DNA from: Rotaria socialis
Taxonomy: Eukaryota > Rotifera > Eurotatoria > Philodinida > Philodinidae
Assembly (NCBI GenBank): GCA_905331475.1
Contig: CAJNYU010003045.1
Coordinates: forward strand, 142,660-206,659
Direction: 5' to 3'
Length of the DNA stretch: 64,000 bases
Position 1 is the stretch's first letter; each line of letters opens with the position of its first letter. The notes below the pieces were generated by a model. It did no database searches and was not told the origin of the DNA. It was given only the letters and a program-made list of their open reading frames with translations. Of the stretch, positions 1-13,014 are shown piece after piece. Position numbers and translations under genes: made by a program.

Positions 1-1831
1 AAATCAACGAGTTGATCTTTATGTCAAAAAAGTATTCTCTAAGGCGAGTTTACTTCCCATTTCAGTGTTTAGATTAATAATGCATAATTATGGTTCGTGT
101 GGAAGAGAATAACTTATATAAGAAGAAAAAAAACATAAAGTCAAGCAAACACTTTCTATGCATGATGATGTTAAGTATGAGTATGCTATGTGCTACTCAG
201 GTGCGAATTACTTATTATTCGCTTTTTTTTGTATTCATAATCTGTGCTTTAACAATAATGGATGAACGAAATCCTTTATTTTAAGCTGGATTATCAAATG
301 GGTTGTTGGGATAAACCAATGATGATTTGAGGGCAATGCAATCATAAAAATGATCGAAGGCTTATATTCATGCCCCTGTTGAAACCAATTGATTGTAGAA
401 TGGAAATATTCTCGAAGAAAATTATAAGCTGTTGAAAGAATCTTTCAATATGGTATTGGATAAAGACTAATGAATTGAAAATTTGCACAAAATATTACAT
501 TTTAGAGTAATTTGCCTGTTTATAAGGCTTTGCATTGTGAAGAAATACTTGATTGTGATATCCGACGATTTGAAGAGACTTTAATTGCCATGATTTATTT
601 TCTTCAGATTAGTAAAACTATCATCTAATCTGTGTTCAAAGAGGAAACTTTGCTTTTGAAAGACACTTTCAGAGAAACTGATTATTATTTTCCCTGATAT
701 AGTATTAAACAAAACAATAAACGGTGACGTACGTCGATAAAGACATTTGCGCCATACAGTTCTATAATTTGACTTTTATTGAGGGCTTAACGACGTCTCA
801 CAGAAAATAACAAATTTCTATGAGTATTCAAAATGGCAACATCGAAAGATCACTCAAAGTGAATACTACAGAGTTTTGTATAAAGTTCAAAGTAGAACAA
901 ACATATTATTAGATTATTTTCTTTACCAAGCAAATAATAAATCAGCTCTTTATTGAATTCATAGGTAAAAATACATTTTCTTTTTCATTATGAGATTATC
1001 GAAGTTTTTCTTCAACGGAATAAAATCGAAATCCATTTGATACCATCTGTTATTGATCCGAATACAGAGACAAATTTTTAATTAACTAAATGCTACATAT
1101 GTAAATTTGTGAACAAAAAAAAAACACTTCAAATTTCGGATACAACAGGACTTGAAGTCAATGTATGCGCATTTCGATCATACTATGCCACAGTACTTAG
1201 TATTCTATCTTTTTAATATCTTGTTGAAGGCTCTTTTTTTTTATTAATTCATATCTATTTTAAAATCTATTGATAAATACCATTTGCATAAAATCTCTAG
1301 TAGGTCGATCTCATAAATCTCAGGCTCAATCTTATCCTTGAGTTCGAATCTTCTTTATGTGTGCGTAACCTAAATCTGGCCAAGACGGTGACCCTATAAA
1401 ACTTCATATGCGTATATTTTATTTTTTTATTTTTACGATTCGCGTGCATATGACAATGGATTATCGATGTGTAAATACGTTCTTCTAACTAAATACCGGA
1501 GATGTATCATACGCTCCCACATTGGCAAACGAATTTGTCTCTTAACTTTAAATCTGCGCGTTGGACTTTCTGTAAAAACAAAAAAGCAAGAAGCAGAAAG
1601 CCTGCTGTATCGCCCACATATTTTAGCTAAAAAACAACCACAAATGAAAAGAAAACAAGATTAACCTTTACGTGGCGTTAGTTTGGAAGTATGGGAGCAT
1701 ATATTCAGCTTTTATGAATATTATAACTACGCAGTGATTCAAGTGAGATTGTCAGGACTCTCATATAGGTTTAAAAGGACGTACCATTTCGATATCTTGC
1801 CATTCGAATAAAACAAAAGCAAAGCGACACA
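1..1831. other. Gene-poor AT-rich stretch
   Basis: No convincing coding exon is seen on either strand; the short open frames lack recognisable domains and flanking splice signals. The only structured piece is a tRNA-like remnant near 1297-1362, listed separately. The last ~100 bases probably hold the promoter and 5' UTR of the EGF/chitin-binding gene that starts at 1832. Confidence 0.6.
1297..1362 (+). pseudogene. Degenerate tRNA-Met-like remnant
   Basis: A CTCATAA anticodon-loop-like heptamer (anticodon CAT) is followed about 30 bases later by GAGTTCGAATC, which resembles a T-arm / B-box. Extra bases lie between the two parts, and neither the anticodon stem nor the T stem pairs properly, so this is not a functional tRNA. 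It could be a decayed tRNA pseudogene or the head of a tRNA-derived SINE. Low confidence. Confidence 0.25.
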
Positions 1832-4104
1832 ATGCTGTTCTCATGTCGTCATATTATTTTATACTTTTTTACTTCATTAATTGTTACTGTCTTTGGCCAA
1901 AGTGAGCATGATTGCATCAGAGAATGTATAGTCTATATTTCATTTATAGGCACATGTGAAGATTATTCTCCTGATCCGACGAGTTGTGAAAAATTTATTC
2001 GATGTTTTCATAATCTACGTATTAAATTTACTTGTCCTCCTGGTACAGCATGGGAAGATTCATTGAAAACATGCGTATGGAAAGAATATGTTGAAGCGTG
2101 CAATGTAGGCAATCTAGTAAATCAACGTAATCTCGGTATGTTTATTGTCGAGTTTTTTTTTTAAAACTTTTAATTCGTCTATATTAATCGATATAGATGA
2201 TTCCGAAATGGCAACATATGAAGCTGACCCATACGCTCTTGACGATATTCCAGTAGGTAGAACATTAGCTGAAGCTCGCGCTCTTGGACCTTTAGTAACA
2301 CCTAAACAATATCAATGCACATTATGTAATGTTGGTGTTTGTGGCGGTACTACGACTACTCTTCAATGTTATTGTGGTAACGCTCAGTGTCCACCAACAG
2401 CGCCAAGTATGAAAAATATATCATCTTTTGTATTCTTATAAATACTCTTGTTATTTATTTTGAGATCAACAACAAAATCTATGTAGTCAAAATCCATGTA
2501 AAAACATTTTCTATCTAAAGTTTGAAATGAACAAATTAACATTTATTTTTCAGGCCTCAACGGCGGCCGATGTATGTCAAATGGACAGGGATTTATTTGT
2601 CAATGTCCACCAACATTTACTGGCAATCGTTGTGAAGCGCCTGGTAAATGCGTTTGTTTTTGACAAAACAAGAAATAATTTTTCTTCCATAGCTGTTACA
2701 CCATGTCAACCAAGTCCTTGTCAAAATGGTGGAATATGTATACCTCAAGGTGCATCGTTTATGTGTCAATGTCCATCGACATTTTACGGTCGTTGTTGCG
2801 AAATACCAGTCACAACCACACCACGAGCTAATCCATGTGCTGTGGTTCCTTGCCGAAGCGGTGGACAATGTATTCCTTCGGGCGCATGTGTGTTTGTGTT
2901 ATTTTTATTTTTTCTAATAAAATATAGTTTAACTGCTTAGCTTATATCTGCCAATGTCCTATGGGATATTCTGGTTCGCAATGTGAACTGCGAAATTATT
3001 GTATGCCTAATCCATGTGCTAATAATGGTCTTTGTCAACAGACGACTACTGGTTATATTTGTAGATGCACTTATCCGTTTACTGGCACCAATTGCCAACA
3101 AAGTATGTTGATATCGTCTGTGAATGAAACAGATTAAATTTGAATCGTTTGCTTTTTTTCCTTCAGTGATTACTGCAGCTCCAACAACAGCAACAACTCC
3201 GCTAGCTACACGAGCACCTTGTGGTCTAGCTTGTGCATGCACGGTAGTGCCGTGTCCAGTTTATATTGTGATAAATCCATGTCTGCCGAATCCATGGTTA
3301 GTTTGTTTTGACGAATCATTTTATTTGCTTGTTTTATTTTCTCTAGTCTCAACATGGGATCATGTGGAATTCAAAATAATGGAGCACAATGTTATTGTTC
3401 GAGTTCCTATACTGGCTATTATTGTCAACATCGTATGTTGAAAGAAAATTTTGAGAGATTTTAATTTACTATTCGAAGTATTTAGTTCGTACTGGTCGAT
3501 CATTGATATCAAACGCATGTAATAAGACATGTCTTCATGGTGGTAAATGTTTTCTAGATGGCATGAATGCTGGTCAAGCTCGATGTTCATGTCCATCTGA
3601 ATATTATGGACCTGAATGTGAATTTGGTAAGTCAATTTCTTTTGGTACTTCTATTTTCTCTAGCGAACTTCATGATACATTTTTTACCAGTGAATCGACC
3701 AAAATCATGTTCACCGAAAAATCCATGTATGAATAATGCACAATGTATTACAACAAAATCAAATTCAGAATGTGTCTGTAAAAATGGTACATCGGGTATT
3801 TTATGTGAAAAAAGTAAGTTTTGTTACTTCTATTGCTTCGATAGTCTGATAGTTGGCATTCTAGTTAAACGATCCAATGATCGGCAATACTGTCCACTTA
3901 ATTGTCAAGCTGGTGGCACATGTGTTTATGTAAAAACCGAATCAAAATGTCGTTGTACAAAAGGTCGAAGTGGTCGCTTATGCGAATTAAGTAGGTTTAA
4001 AAGAAAACATTTCCCTATTATCTATTCGAAAGTTCTTCTTTCTAATTCTAGGTTCTGATAAATCCTTATCGACTAATGAAGATGATATTGATATGCTTGA
4101 ATAA
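1832..4104 (+). CDS. Secreted chitin-binding (CBM14) and multi-EGF protein
   Basis: Reconstructed from about ten exons with short GT-AG introns (first intron 2136-2196). The start at 1832 opens a hydrophobic signal peptide. It is followed by a peritrophin-A/CBM14 module (about residues 40-90) with the six-cysteine spacing typical of chitin binding. After a linker come about nine EGF-like modules, most on their own exon or spread over two, each with the C-x-NGG-x-C ... C-x-C ... G-x-x-C pattern; for example, exons near 2565-2645, 2693-2887, 2941-3103 and 3487-3627. A Thr/Pro-rich linker lies near 3170-3230. The protein ends with a short acidic tail and TAA at 4102-4104, overlapping an AATAAA-type signal. 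I see no transmembrane segment, so a secreted matrix or cuticle/gut-lining protein is likely. The role is inferred from domains only; exon ends were placed by eye. Confidence 0.8.
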
Positions 4105-5228
4105 ATAAACTATGAACACAGTCATCACTGTCTTTTGATTTTCTTCTATCATTTGAACCGTAGAAATACGTAAATCCGTATAGTTAAAGCATACAGGCAT
4201 TCAACTGATTGATTATAAAAGATAAATAATAGAAATCTTCTTATTTCTGTTTTGTCTTTCCAAGACATCGATATCAGCATATCATTTCGGCTCAAAATAA
4301 AACTACTTTGAATCGATCTTGTGGTAAAGACATGAAAAAAATCTAATTATTTTCTTCAAACTAAAATCAGTAACCAAAAATACTTTTCATCTAAATGTAA
4401 ACAAGATAAATAAAAATTATTAAAATTTTTCATCGCATTTGCCAACAATGAAAAACAAATCTACCTGAATATTCACGTTGACCTGAGCTGAATGGAAGAA
4501 AAAAACTAAAGAATAGAAATTCAAGATTATCATCTTGTCATGCGTTTGTCTCCAATGACTAATTTACTATTCAATCGATTAATTGATTGCTCCTGCATGC
4601 AAACATTTAGATAACATCAATAGAATTAGAAACCTACAAAAGTAAACAAGATACTCTTTTGTAATCAACAGACGTTCGCTTGTCTTGCAGTACTAAACGA
4701 TGACAAGGTGTTAACGAGAATGTAGTTACTGTTAAAAAAATACTTCTCTGCCTTCTCGTTTAGTTCTGTGTTCATAAAAAATTCCTTAGATAACAATTGA
4801 ATCGTTCTTAAGGAGGAAATATAAATGATCGCTTTTTTTTATACTGTCTTTTTTTTCTCCATATGGCGATTGTCAATGACATTAGTACGACATGGAAAAA
4901 GGAGAAAAAAGAATGATGATAAGTTGCCATACTAATGTCTACTTACAGTAATGATGATAACAAACAGGAAAAAATAGTTATATCGCTGATGATACTATAC
5001 AGATGCCTTTATTTATATGTTTCTAGTAGATTGAATACATACGAGAAACAGAATCCGTAATAGTTACTGTAGCTGCGATCATTGATCGACGCTGTTAGAC
5101 AAATAACAATTGTTCTTATTGTTATCATTTGATGCATAGTTGATTCCGAGAAGAAGAAAAAGGAGAAAATCATTCTTTCATCGTCACTCATTAATGATCG
5201 GTTGCATCGTTTTTTAACTTTTTAACAA
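4105..5228. other. Intergenic, no gene seen
   Basis: AT-rich sequence between the EGF gene and the innexin. No conserved frame, RNA gene or clear inverted repeat was found. The proximal part should hold the 3' end of one gene and the promoter of the next. Confidence 0.6.
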
Positions 5229-8005
5229 ATGGATATTCTTAACGCTTTCAATCGTTTGCCTACAATCAGCTATTTTGGAGTTCGGCGTGACGATGATTTT
5301 GCTGATCGGTTAAATTATAAATATACCGTGGGCTTATTAATATTATTTTCAATAATTGTTGCTAGTAAACAATTTTCAAATGATCCTATTCAATGGTAAA
5401 CAATTTTTGTTGATTATAAAATATCTTTCTTTTTTTTTTCTTGCATATAAACTAGTTGGGTACCAGCTATATTCACTCGAAACTACGAAATCTATGTGTC
5501 TAATTATTGTTGGATACACAATGTAAGAAACAAAAAAAAAACATCTTTTTTAACTGTTTTAATTGAGCATATGTATATAATTAGACGTATCATATAAACA
5601 TCAGTGAGCCACAAATGCAACGAGCACATGAAAAACGATACGTACTACGATACTATCAATTTGTTCCATTTATTTTACTATTACAAGCATTATTCTACGT
5701 GCTGCCACGTTTATTTTGGCGTTCATTTAGTCGTCATTCAGGTATCGATGTACGAAATATAATGGAGGCAGCACATAGCCTTAAAAGTGTGAAACGTTTT
5801 CATAAGCAAAAATCAATAATGGGCTATCTTGTTTCGTTGATGCATCAGTATGTTGGTGATCCACGAAAACGATTAAAACAACAGCATAGCAAAGTCAATA
5901 GATATCTATATGGTTTATTTCATTGTTTCTTTCGAAGTTCGAACGTTTTCAATTCATATTTATTTCTTCTTTATCTATTAACGAAAGTTATATTTATTCT
6001 AAATAATTTCATTCAAGTATATGCAATTCGACTTTTACTTGAGGAAAAATGGACTGTCAACCAAACGTTAAAAGGTTTTCAAAATATATTTACAACTGGC
6101 ATATTACGTACTAATCCGGTATCGAAATTTTTTCCAAAAATAAGCATGTGCGATTTTAGAATTATTGAACCAAATAGTGATGAGGGGCACAAATATACTG
6201 TTCAATGTAAGTAAATACTGCGAGATCGAGTTTGCATAGATAGAAATTCGGATTTGCTATTTGACTAGATGAGTTTTGAAGAGATTTATTAGTGTGACCT
6301 ATACATGAAGTTTTAGAATTTATTAATAAGAGCCGAGAGCAAATTCGATCTTATCTGTTTATTTTATCTCGATGTGTTCTATTATTTGTTTATCATTTTA
6401 ACTTTATAATGAAATGACCGCAATTGACGAGTCGCGTCAGACAATCATTAGTGAAAGTCGAAACATTCAATTAGATTCATTCTCTTTCAAGTAACCATCA
6501 CTCGTTATGTCGAGCATTTATTGCTGCATTGCTTTCTTGTTATACTTAATAGAATATGTATCATCGTCTTGATGGTCGTATAAATACATGCATTTTTTCC
6601 TTGACCTTTCATATTGCTTACATCGAATGAGAGCGATAGAGTAGAATAGCTATTAGCTGAAATGCATATCGAAAAAATAAAGTCTTCTGAAGAGAAAATT
6701 CTTATCTTAGCCTTTGTAAACGCATGAAACGATATTTTTCAGTGACAACATCATCATTCTTGAAGTTTAGTTATAATACATACGGCATTTTTCAGTACCA
6801 TTGCTACCGTGAAAGCTGGGCGAATTTACCGTTGCCCTTTATATTTATTTTTAACTTGTGGGTAATCTCTGGAAATTCAATTAGCTATCATGAAAGACAT
6901 CCTTAATACCAGATATCCACGGCTTGAATTTTATCACTACTTCTGCGATATCAAAAGAACAATTAGTTGAAGTCTTCACATCGTTCATATCAGCGTGTGT
7001 AATGACCGAGGCGTTAGTACTTTAAAGAAAGCAGTGAATCGTCAAGGGACAACATAATAGAAATTATGTGAGGGACTCTAAGGAATTCTTAAATTGACTA
7101 ACGCTGCTGAAAATTTACATGTCCAGTATATTATGTGTGGAGACGTCAGCATGATAAACGATATAAAAATAAAACTAATAAAGAAACTGGAAGAATTCAT
7201 TTCGTGGGACTCTGACCATAAGGATGTCTTAATCGCCATTGATTTATATGTCAACCAGGCGATACAAGTTAAAATGTACGTATAGATTATGACAGAAGAA
7301 ATTCGATTCAGTGTAGAAAATGTAATTAACAGCCAACATATGTTTTTATAATGCTAATAGTTTGCAAAGGTCGATTAAAACAATTTCTCCAAGAGATACA
7401 TATAATAAACCGGAAGTCTATGCTTAGCGAAAGTTGCATCTACTATTAAATAAAAATATTGAACGGTTAAAGTGTTTTACTGTGTTCATCGATTCCTTAT
7501 ACTTTCACATGAAAGCTATCTTTATTGTTTTTTATCAGGTGTTTTAACCATAAACGTTTACAACGAACAAATCTTTACTCTTCTATATATCTGGATGCAT
7601 TTCGTACTTGTAATAACAGTATATGATTTTTTGTCTTGGCTGATATTTTTAATTCTGCCACGTCTTCGTTATTCATTTTTAATTAAACGTATTCAAACTC
7701 AACACAGTGTAGCAACAGTGCGCGCTGGGATGCAAGCATTCGTTTACGATTATTTACAACATGATGGGTTTTTTATTTTTCGACTTATCTACGCAAATGT
7801 GGGTGATGATGTAACAACAAATATTTTAACAAATCTGTGGAAAAATTTTCAACGCGCTGATAAATCAGCAATGACTGAAAATACAACAGCAAACATTGGC
7901 GCAACTATTTCATTAACGGGAGCAGACAGCAATGGAGTTCATGGTAGGCACGAGGGTCCTGAAGGATCTATATTTGATTATTCGAAAACAAGTACAAATC
8001 TTTAA
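5229..8005 (+). CDS. Innexin gap-junction channel protein
   Basis: Four exons: 5229-5395, 5456-5522, 5585-6206 and 7539-8005, giving about 440 residues, a normal innexin length. The N-terminus carries the family signature FGVRRDDDFADRLNYKYT, then the first membrane segment and the first extracellular loop with cysteines in DPIQCWVPA and SNYCW. After the second membrane segment (YYQFVPFILLLQALFYVLP) come the cytoplasmic loop, a third segment, and the second extracellular loop, with its cysteine at MCDFRI and another made across the long intron in QCVLTIN. A fourth segment and a Ser/Thr-rich cytoplasmic tail follow. Innexins form hexameric hemichannels and gap junctions in invertebrates. The last intron is 1,332 bases, over twenty times the usual size here. 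Joining codons keep the frame at each junction I checked. Confidence 0.93.
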
Positions 8006-9018
8006 TCGTAGCTTTTTGTTTTGTTCGTCTCAGATGTATAGAATTGATTATAATAATGAGATGTTTATTTTAAATACATTGCTTGGCGTGTGCGAAAGAA
8101 AATACTTATAGATCATAATTGAGAAATAATTTTAATGAAAAACAAAAATAGCAAATTTCAACATAATTTATTATTCCAGCAATCAGAAAACCATCCGAAC
8201 TGATACTCACTGCTTAAGGTAATATTGAGCCTTGCAGGTGTCGTAATAAAAGTGTCGTTTTCATGTACCGTGCGAACTGTGCTAGGCTATTATTAATAAA
8301 CGCTTCAGGGAAACATTTCAGAATACTTTACGGGTATATGGTGACATCAAAATTCATGCGGCTAAAAATAGCAATAGACATGAATTCTTTTACACGCTCC
8401 TTCTAGTTTCACTAAAGTGCTCCTTTTAGCTCTACATATCCAATGTGCCGGTAGGCAGTGGGTATCGTGCTAGGAGAAAATTCAAGAAATTTCATTCATA
8501 TTTTTTTTTCATGTAACTATATATCGCCGAAATGATCTCAGTTTACATGATGCAGTTATGAAATCGAATCGTCTATTTAAAACGGTAAGGATAAATTTAT
8601 TTCAAACGAAAAACACATTTCTGTAGTTGACTAAATTCATCAAGCCAGCGAACTCAATCCGAAGCATTATTTAAACAAATAATCATTTTTAATTATTGCC
8701 GACAGATGGTACGGAGACAATCATCTATCTTGCCATTTACTAGAAACTTGTACAAGTAAAATGACAAATGAAGGTCGTAAATAATATATCTTTCAAGATA
8801 TGTCGAGGCACGTTACTATTCTAAGTTAAAACACTACAACCAGGTTCCTTGATTGTAAATCCTATTTTTAATAATATTAATAGATTTTTTTTCTTCTACT
8901 CGGACTTCTTTCAAGTAATTGATAAATATTGTTTAACTCGAATAGAGCAATCTATTTATATTTAAAAAATCAAATACAATTAAAACAAATTCGTCTCGCT
9001 TGATACTTGGATAGTATT
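8006..9018. other. Convergent intergenic region, no gene seen
   Basis: AT-rich space between the 3' ends of the innexin (+) and the EF-hand gene (-). It should contain both 3' UTRs; nothing else stands out. Confidence 0.6.
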
Positions 9019-9755
9019 TTACGAATAGTTAATTTCTTTTGTTACGTTCATCATGAGTAATTCTCGTGCATAGCCACGTATAATAAATTGATAAAATTCA
9101 TTATAATCTAATTTTCCATCCTGATCCCAATCAACTTTTTCAATAAAATGTCGTATTTGTTCTCTACTAATAATTTTGCCAATAACATGTATTAAAGTTT
9201 CAAGTTCATCAGCTTGTATATAATGATCATTATTCTTATCGAAAGAACGAAATGTGAGCCATATTGAATGATCATCATGTTGGTCGATTTCGCCGGCAGT
9301 TATAACCGGAATTAGAATATCGCAAAATTGATCAAATGGTAATGTTTCTCCATGAGCGTCTATATTATCAAAATCGTTTATTTGAATAAATAAATAGATA
9401 GGTAAACTAACCTCGAGGAGAGACAATTGATTTCACCTGATCATACTGTTGCTTTGTCAGAGCTAATTTATATTTACTACCGCATTCGCGTTCAAACCAA
9501 TCATAAACAACTGGGTTGATTATGTAACAAGAGAACAGTTATGTTTATAATTGAGTACTGACATTATGTCAAAATATTGTTTACATACCTTTAACAAGTT
9601 CCCCGTTTACTTTTTTTGTATACTTTCCGTATCGTCTAGAACAAAAATTCGAATAGGAGATCGATCGAGATGTCCGTTAGATTCGTTTACTTTATAACAT
9701 TCTCATAAATTGGTAAATCAGTAAGATTTTCCATTGAATTAAGTTCCATGGCCAT
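9019..9755 (-). CDS. EF-hand calcium-binding protein
   Basis: Four exons on the minus strand give about 184 residues, beginning MAMELNSMENLTD (start codon at 9753-9755) and ending NVTKEINYS. Two canonical EF-hand loops are visible in the last exon: DKNNDHYIQADE and DWDQDGKLDYNE, each with acidic residues at positions 1, 3, 5 and 12. The first half lacks clear loops but has helical stretches (KVVYDWFERECG, TKQQYDQVKSI) that may be degenerate EF-hands, so a four-hand architecture like calmodulin or calbindin relatives is possible. The introns are short: about 50 to 80 bases where I could place them. No signal peptide is present, so it is likely a cytosolic calcium sensor or buffer. A precise orthologue cannot be named. 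Confidence 0.8.
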
Positions 9756-12261
9756 ATGTTTTGTTGTTCTTTATCAGTAATAGAAGGGTTACTCTTACCA
9801 ACGATCGTTGATTATGAATATAAGCAAGAAAGAGAAAGACGGCGCGTTTTTTTTACGTCATAAGTGGAAGAAAAATGGGCGATAACATACGCCCATAGTT
9901 ATTTAATTCTCTATTTCCTGACAGCTGTAATGTGTTGATCATTTTTACAATCAAATAGAAAGAAAAAATAATACTCAAACGAAACTCCACAAATTCAAAC
10001 ATGTGTATTATTGATTGAAAAGATATGGCGATAGTTGTTTTTCTATAAAGAACTACTCAATGCGAATGCAAGAAGAAATCAAGAAAGCTTGCTCAAAAAT
10101 ACATGATCAACAGCACGCGTGTGATAGAGCTCATTGGCATAAGAGCAATATGCTTTTGATGCTTCGTTACGAAACTAAATGACGATACCGAGCGAGACAA
10201 ATTGATCAAATAATTAACATTATTTTTCTTCGGAAAAAGACGCATTTCGATCCCGTACAAAATCACTCAGCTAGCAAATAATCGATCTTTCTTATTGGCT
10301 TGTGTATTTTTGAACAAGCTTGTTTTTCTGTTCTCTTGTTATTTTTATTCTTTATTTGCTATAAATCGTATCATAACGATTGATTTACCTCGCAAATAAG
10401 TTTATTATACATATCCTTGAAATCTAAAATAGTTCTCAAGGTACTTTCATAAATCGGGCTAATCTCACAAACATTCCTATTGATTTTATATCCCCCATTC
10501 ATTCATTGATCATTTTACATTTTCTATGTTGATCTTCTGATGCCTGTGGCAAGTCAATGAATCATTGTCCATCATCTTTCACAAATTTTACGCAAAAAAA
10601 TAAAACTTCCGTGTTCATATTTCAATGCTGTTGCTAAGGATAGGATGACCAGGTCTCTTTTTTTCTACGAATGTATTCAAAGAAATTTGTTATTCTGAAT
10701 TGATACGATTCGTAATCGCAGAACATCGTGTTGCTCCATTAAACAAATTTTGTGAGGAAACCAATAGATTATTTAGTAGATATAACATATTTGGATTTCT
10801 TTTTTTTCTTCATATATTCTCTTGTGTTGTCACCAGGAAATTTATAACACGAGAAGTCTTATGAATTAAATATAGAACCCATGTTAAAAGAAGTAGTTCT
10901 GATTTATTGATCAGAAGATATATCCTAATTGATCGATACTATTGTTGTTGTTTTCATTCTCTAAAAAGAACATAACGACACATTTAATCATAACAATATT
11001 TTTTCAATATCAGTTTTAGAATAAAATCATCATTTTTCTAGAGAACATAACGCTTCATCTTTCAAATTAAAATTCGAGGCTATATGATTTACCGACAACA
11101 AATACACGATTACAATAATTCTTTTTAATCTAGTATCAGTTTCAATAGGCAACTGATTCTCAAGATTCTGATACACTACAGAAAAAAACGCTACATTTCT
11201 TAGATCTTGAAAGATTACCTATGAACTTATTACAAAGTAATCACCTTGAAACGAGTCTAAAAAAATTATAAAACTTTATGACAATTACCCAAGTGATTTG
11301 ATTGGCACTGCAAATGCAATGAAGCATCTAATGGAGTTAGTGTTAACAATAAAACAACATTTTGATGAAGGCCGTGGAGAAATTAACGTTCATGTTTCGA
11401 CAAACATTTATGGTTTTTATTAAACATACGCACAATATATTCGGTTTAAATTTTGAAGATTATTAAAAGATTTTTTTCAACAAATAAAAAGAAGTCTAAA
11501 GTGTTTTTATCGTAAAAGAGAAAGAGAAATAGGAAAATTTAAACAGTAATTCGCTTGAAAACACTATTAATATATGATACAGGTGCTTGTATATTCGATA
11601 CGACAATCACAAGCGATGTGTTCGATCAAATGTACAAGATTATCGCCATAAGAAAGATTTCTGCATTTCTTTTTTATGATACTGATTTTAATTCATATAA
11701 TTTACTATTAACGTCTTTCAGCACGAACGATGATAATTGCTAAATGAAGAATCATGAAAAACGCATAGATGGCAGCAGATCGTGTAACGAAAATGAATTC
11801 GACACTTTGAAAAATTCAAGTCGCACCCAATCGTGATCGTGAGTCCGGACGAATTTTACGACTCTAACTCGTGCGTTGACACCAACACGTATCCACACTT
11901 AGAAACATTTCACTAGTTTTCTCTTAATACTCTTATTATCATGCAATAGCCGTTGTGCTACTTAATTTTACTTACAACTATGAATGAATAGAATAGAAAG
12001 AACGATTTTCTAGTGCAAATATGTTCGACGGCATGATAAAATTATAAATAGTTGTTTTCTTACTACTTTTAAAATTCAGTACATATAGAAACACTTTTAC
12101 ATCATTTATTTTTAGTCAAGTTAATAACAAAAAATTAAATTTACAATGGAACAAAATGTCCACCAACACCTTCTGAGGAATACAAAACTCCTACGACAGT
12201 TAGCCTTTTTTACTTTCGAACAATATTCAATGACTGAGCAATATAGATTCTCATTCGATTT
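9756..12261. other. 2.5-kb gene-poor region
   Basis: Mostly AT-rich sequence without a supportable gene. The exception is a coding-like stretch at 11149-11422, listed separately. No RNA gene or inverted repeat was noticed. Confidence 0.5.
11149..11422 (+). pseudogene. Possible decayed coding fragment, unidentified
   Basis: After an acceptor-like CAATAG, one frame reads ATDSQDSDTLQKKTLHFLDL and onward to SLKKL. A frame change then leads into a second open stretch containing LIGTANAMKHLMELVLTIKQ, which ends at TAA 11420-11422. Both parts have gene-like amino-acid composition, but they are in different frames, and no start or further exons could be joined. It may be a broken gene or transposon piece, or chance in AT-rich DNA. 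I do not recognise the family. Confidence 0.2.
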
Positions 12262-13014
12262 CTATTCATAATAATTCCATGGCTGTGGTGTTTGATTTGA
12301 TACAGAGAAATGTTTAACAAAAGAAAAGGCTTGACTCATTCGCATGAAGAATTCATGCTGCATTGGAACTCTATCGGAGGTATGCAAATAAGTTACAGTA
12401 TTAAATACAATAGTTGGAAATTGATTCGAGATCTTTTCCAAACGAGTAAATCTAAATGGGCGCGAATAAACATGACATCTACTCGAAGTAGTGCCAGAAT
12501 GGAATACGGCTTGCTTTCGTATGCGAAGATACAAAGTTAACTTTTCCAGATGTGTCATACGACGAAGAACTGGCAAAACCGAATCACCGTAATGAAGAAT
12601 GACATTATAACATGTTAATGAGAAGCATTTTAGCTGATCAGCTTGTCCGGCTAACTCTGCTACCGGAGAATGAGTGCGTCACTATTTTTATGCATTTTAC
12701 TGTTCTCATTGCTTTTGAACAGTTCACCAGAGAAACGCTGGCAACATCTTGTTCTGTTCACTAAAATGTGCTTAATATGTTTAAACTATTTTTTGTTCTG
12801 TTGTATTTTTCATAAGACAAGAGAAAGAATATTTTAAACAGGAAAGATGAACAGTACACTATGGAGAGCACGTTTTAGTGAACAGAACAAGATGTTGCCA
12901 GCGTTTCTCTGGTGAACTGTTCAAAAGTAATGAGAACAGCAAAATGCATAAAAATAGTGACGCACTCATTCTCCGGTAGCAGAGTTAGCCGGACAAGCTC
13001 TGATGTACTTCGTC
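12262..13014 (-). pseudogene. F-box/LRR-like gene fragment split by a foldback element
   Basis: Minus-strand coding runs from an acceptor (AG at 13015-13016) through 13014-13000. It is then interrupted by the 360-bp element at 12640-12999 and continues from 12639 to the stop at 12262. Without the insert, one frame reads DEVHQLKCFSLTCYNV and continues to VLPVLRRMTHLEKLTLYL, later HEFFMRMSQAFSFVKHFSVS. This resembles the C-terminal leucine-rich part of a large F-box-associated family that I recall from bdelloid rotifers. The middle is shorter than I expect for the family (around TTSSRCH), suggesting an internal deletion. No F-box exon was found upstream. Most likely a dead paralogue; the family name is from memory. 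Confidence 0.5.
12640..12999. mobile_element. 360-bp foldback MITE with 133-bp inverted arms
   Basis: Left arm 12640-12772 and right arm 12867-12999 are near-perfect inverted copies of each other; only a few mismatches are seen. They are separated by a 94-base AT-rich spacer. The tips read AGCTTGTCCGGCTAACTCTG and its complement. The flanks give CTGATC on the left and CTGATG on the right, a possible imperfect target duplication. There is no coding capacity, so it must be non-autonomous. It sits inside an F-box/LRR-like gene. Confidence 0.85.
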
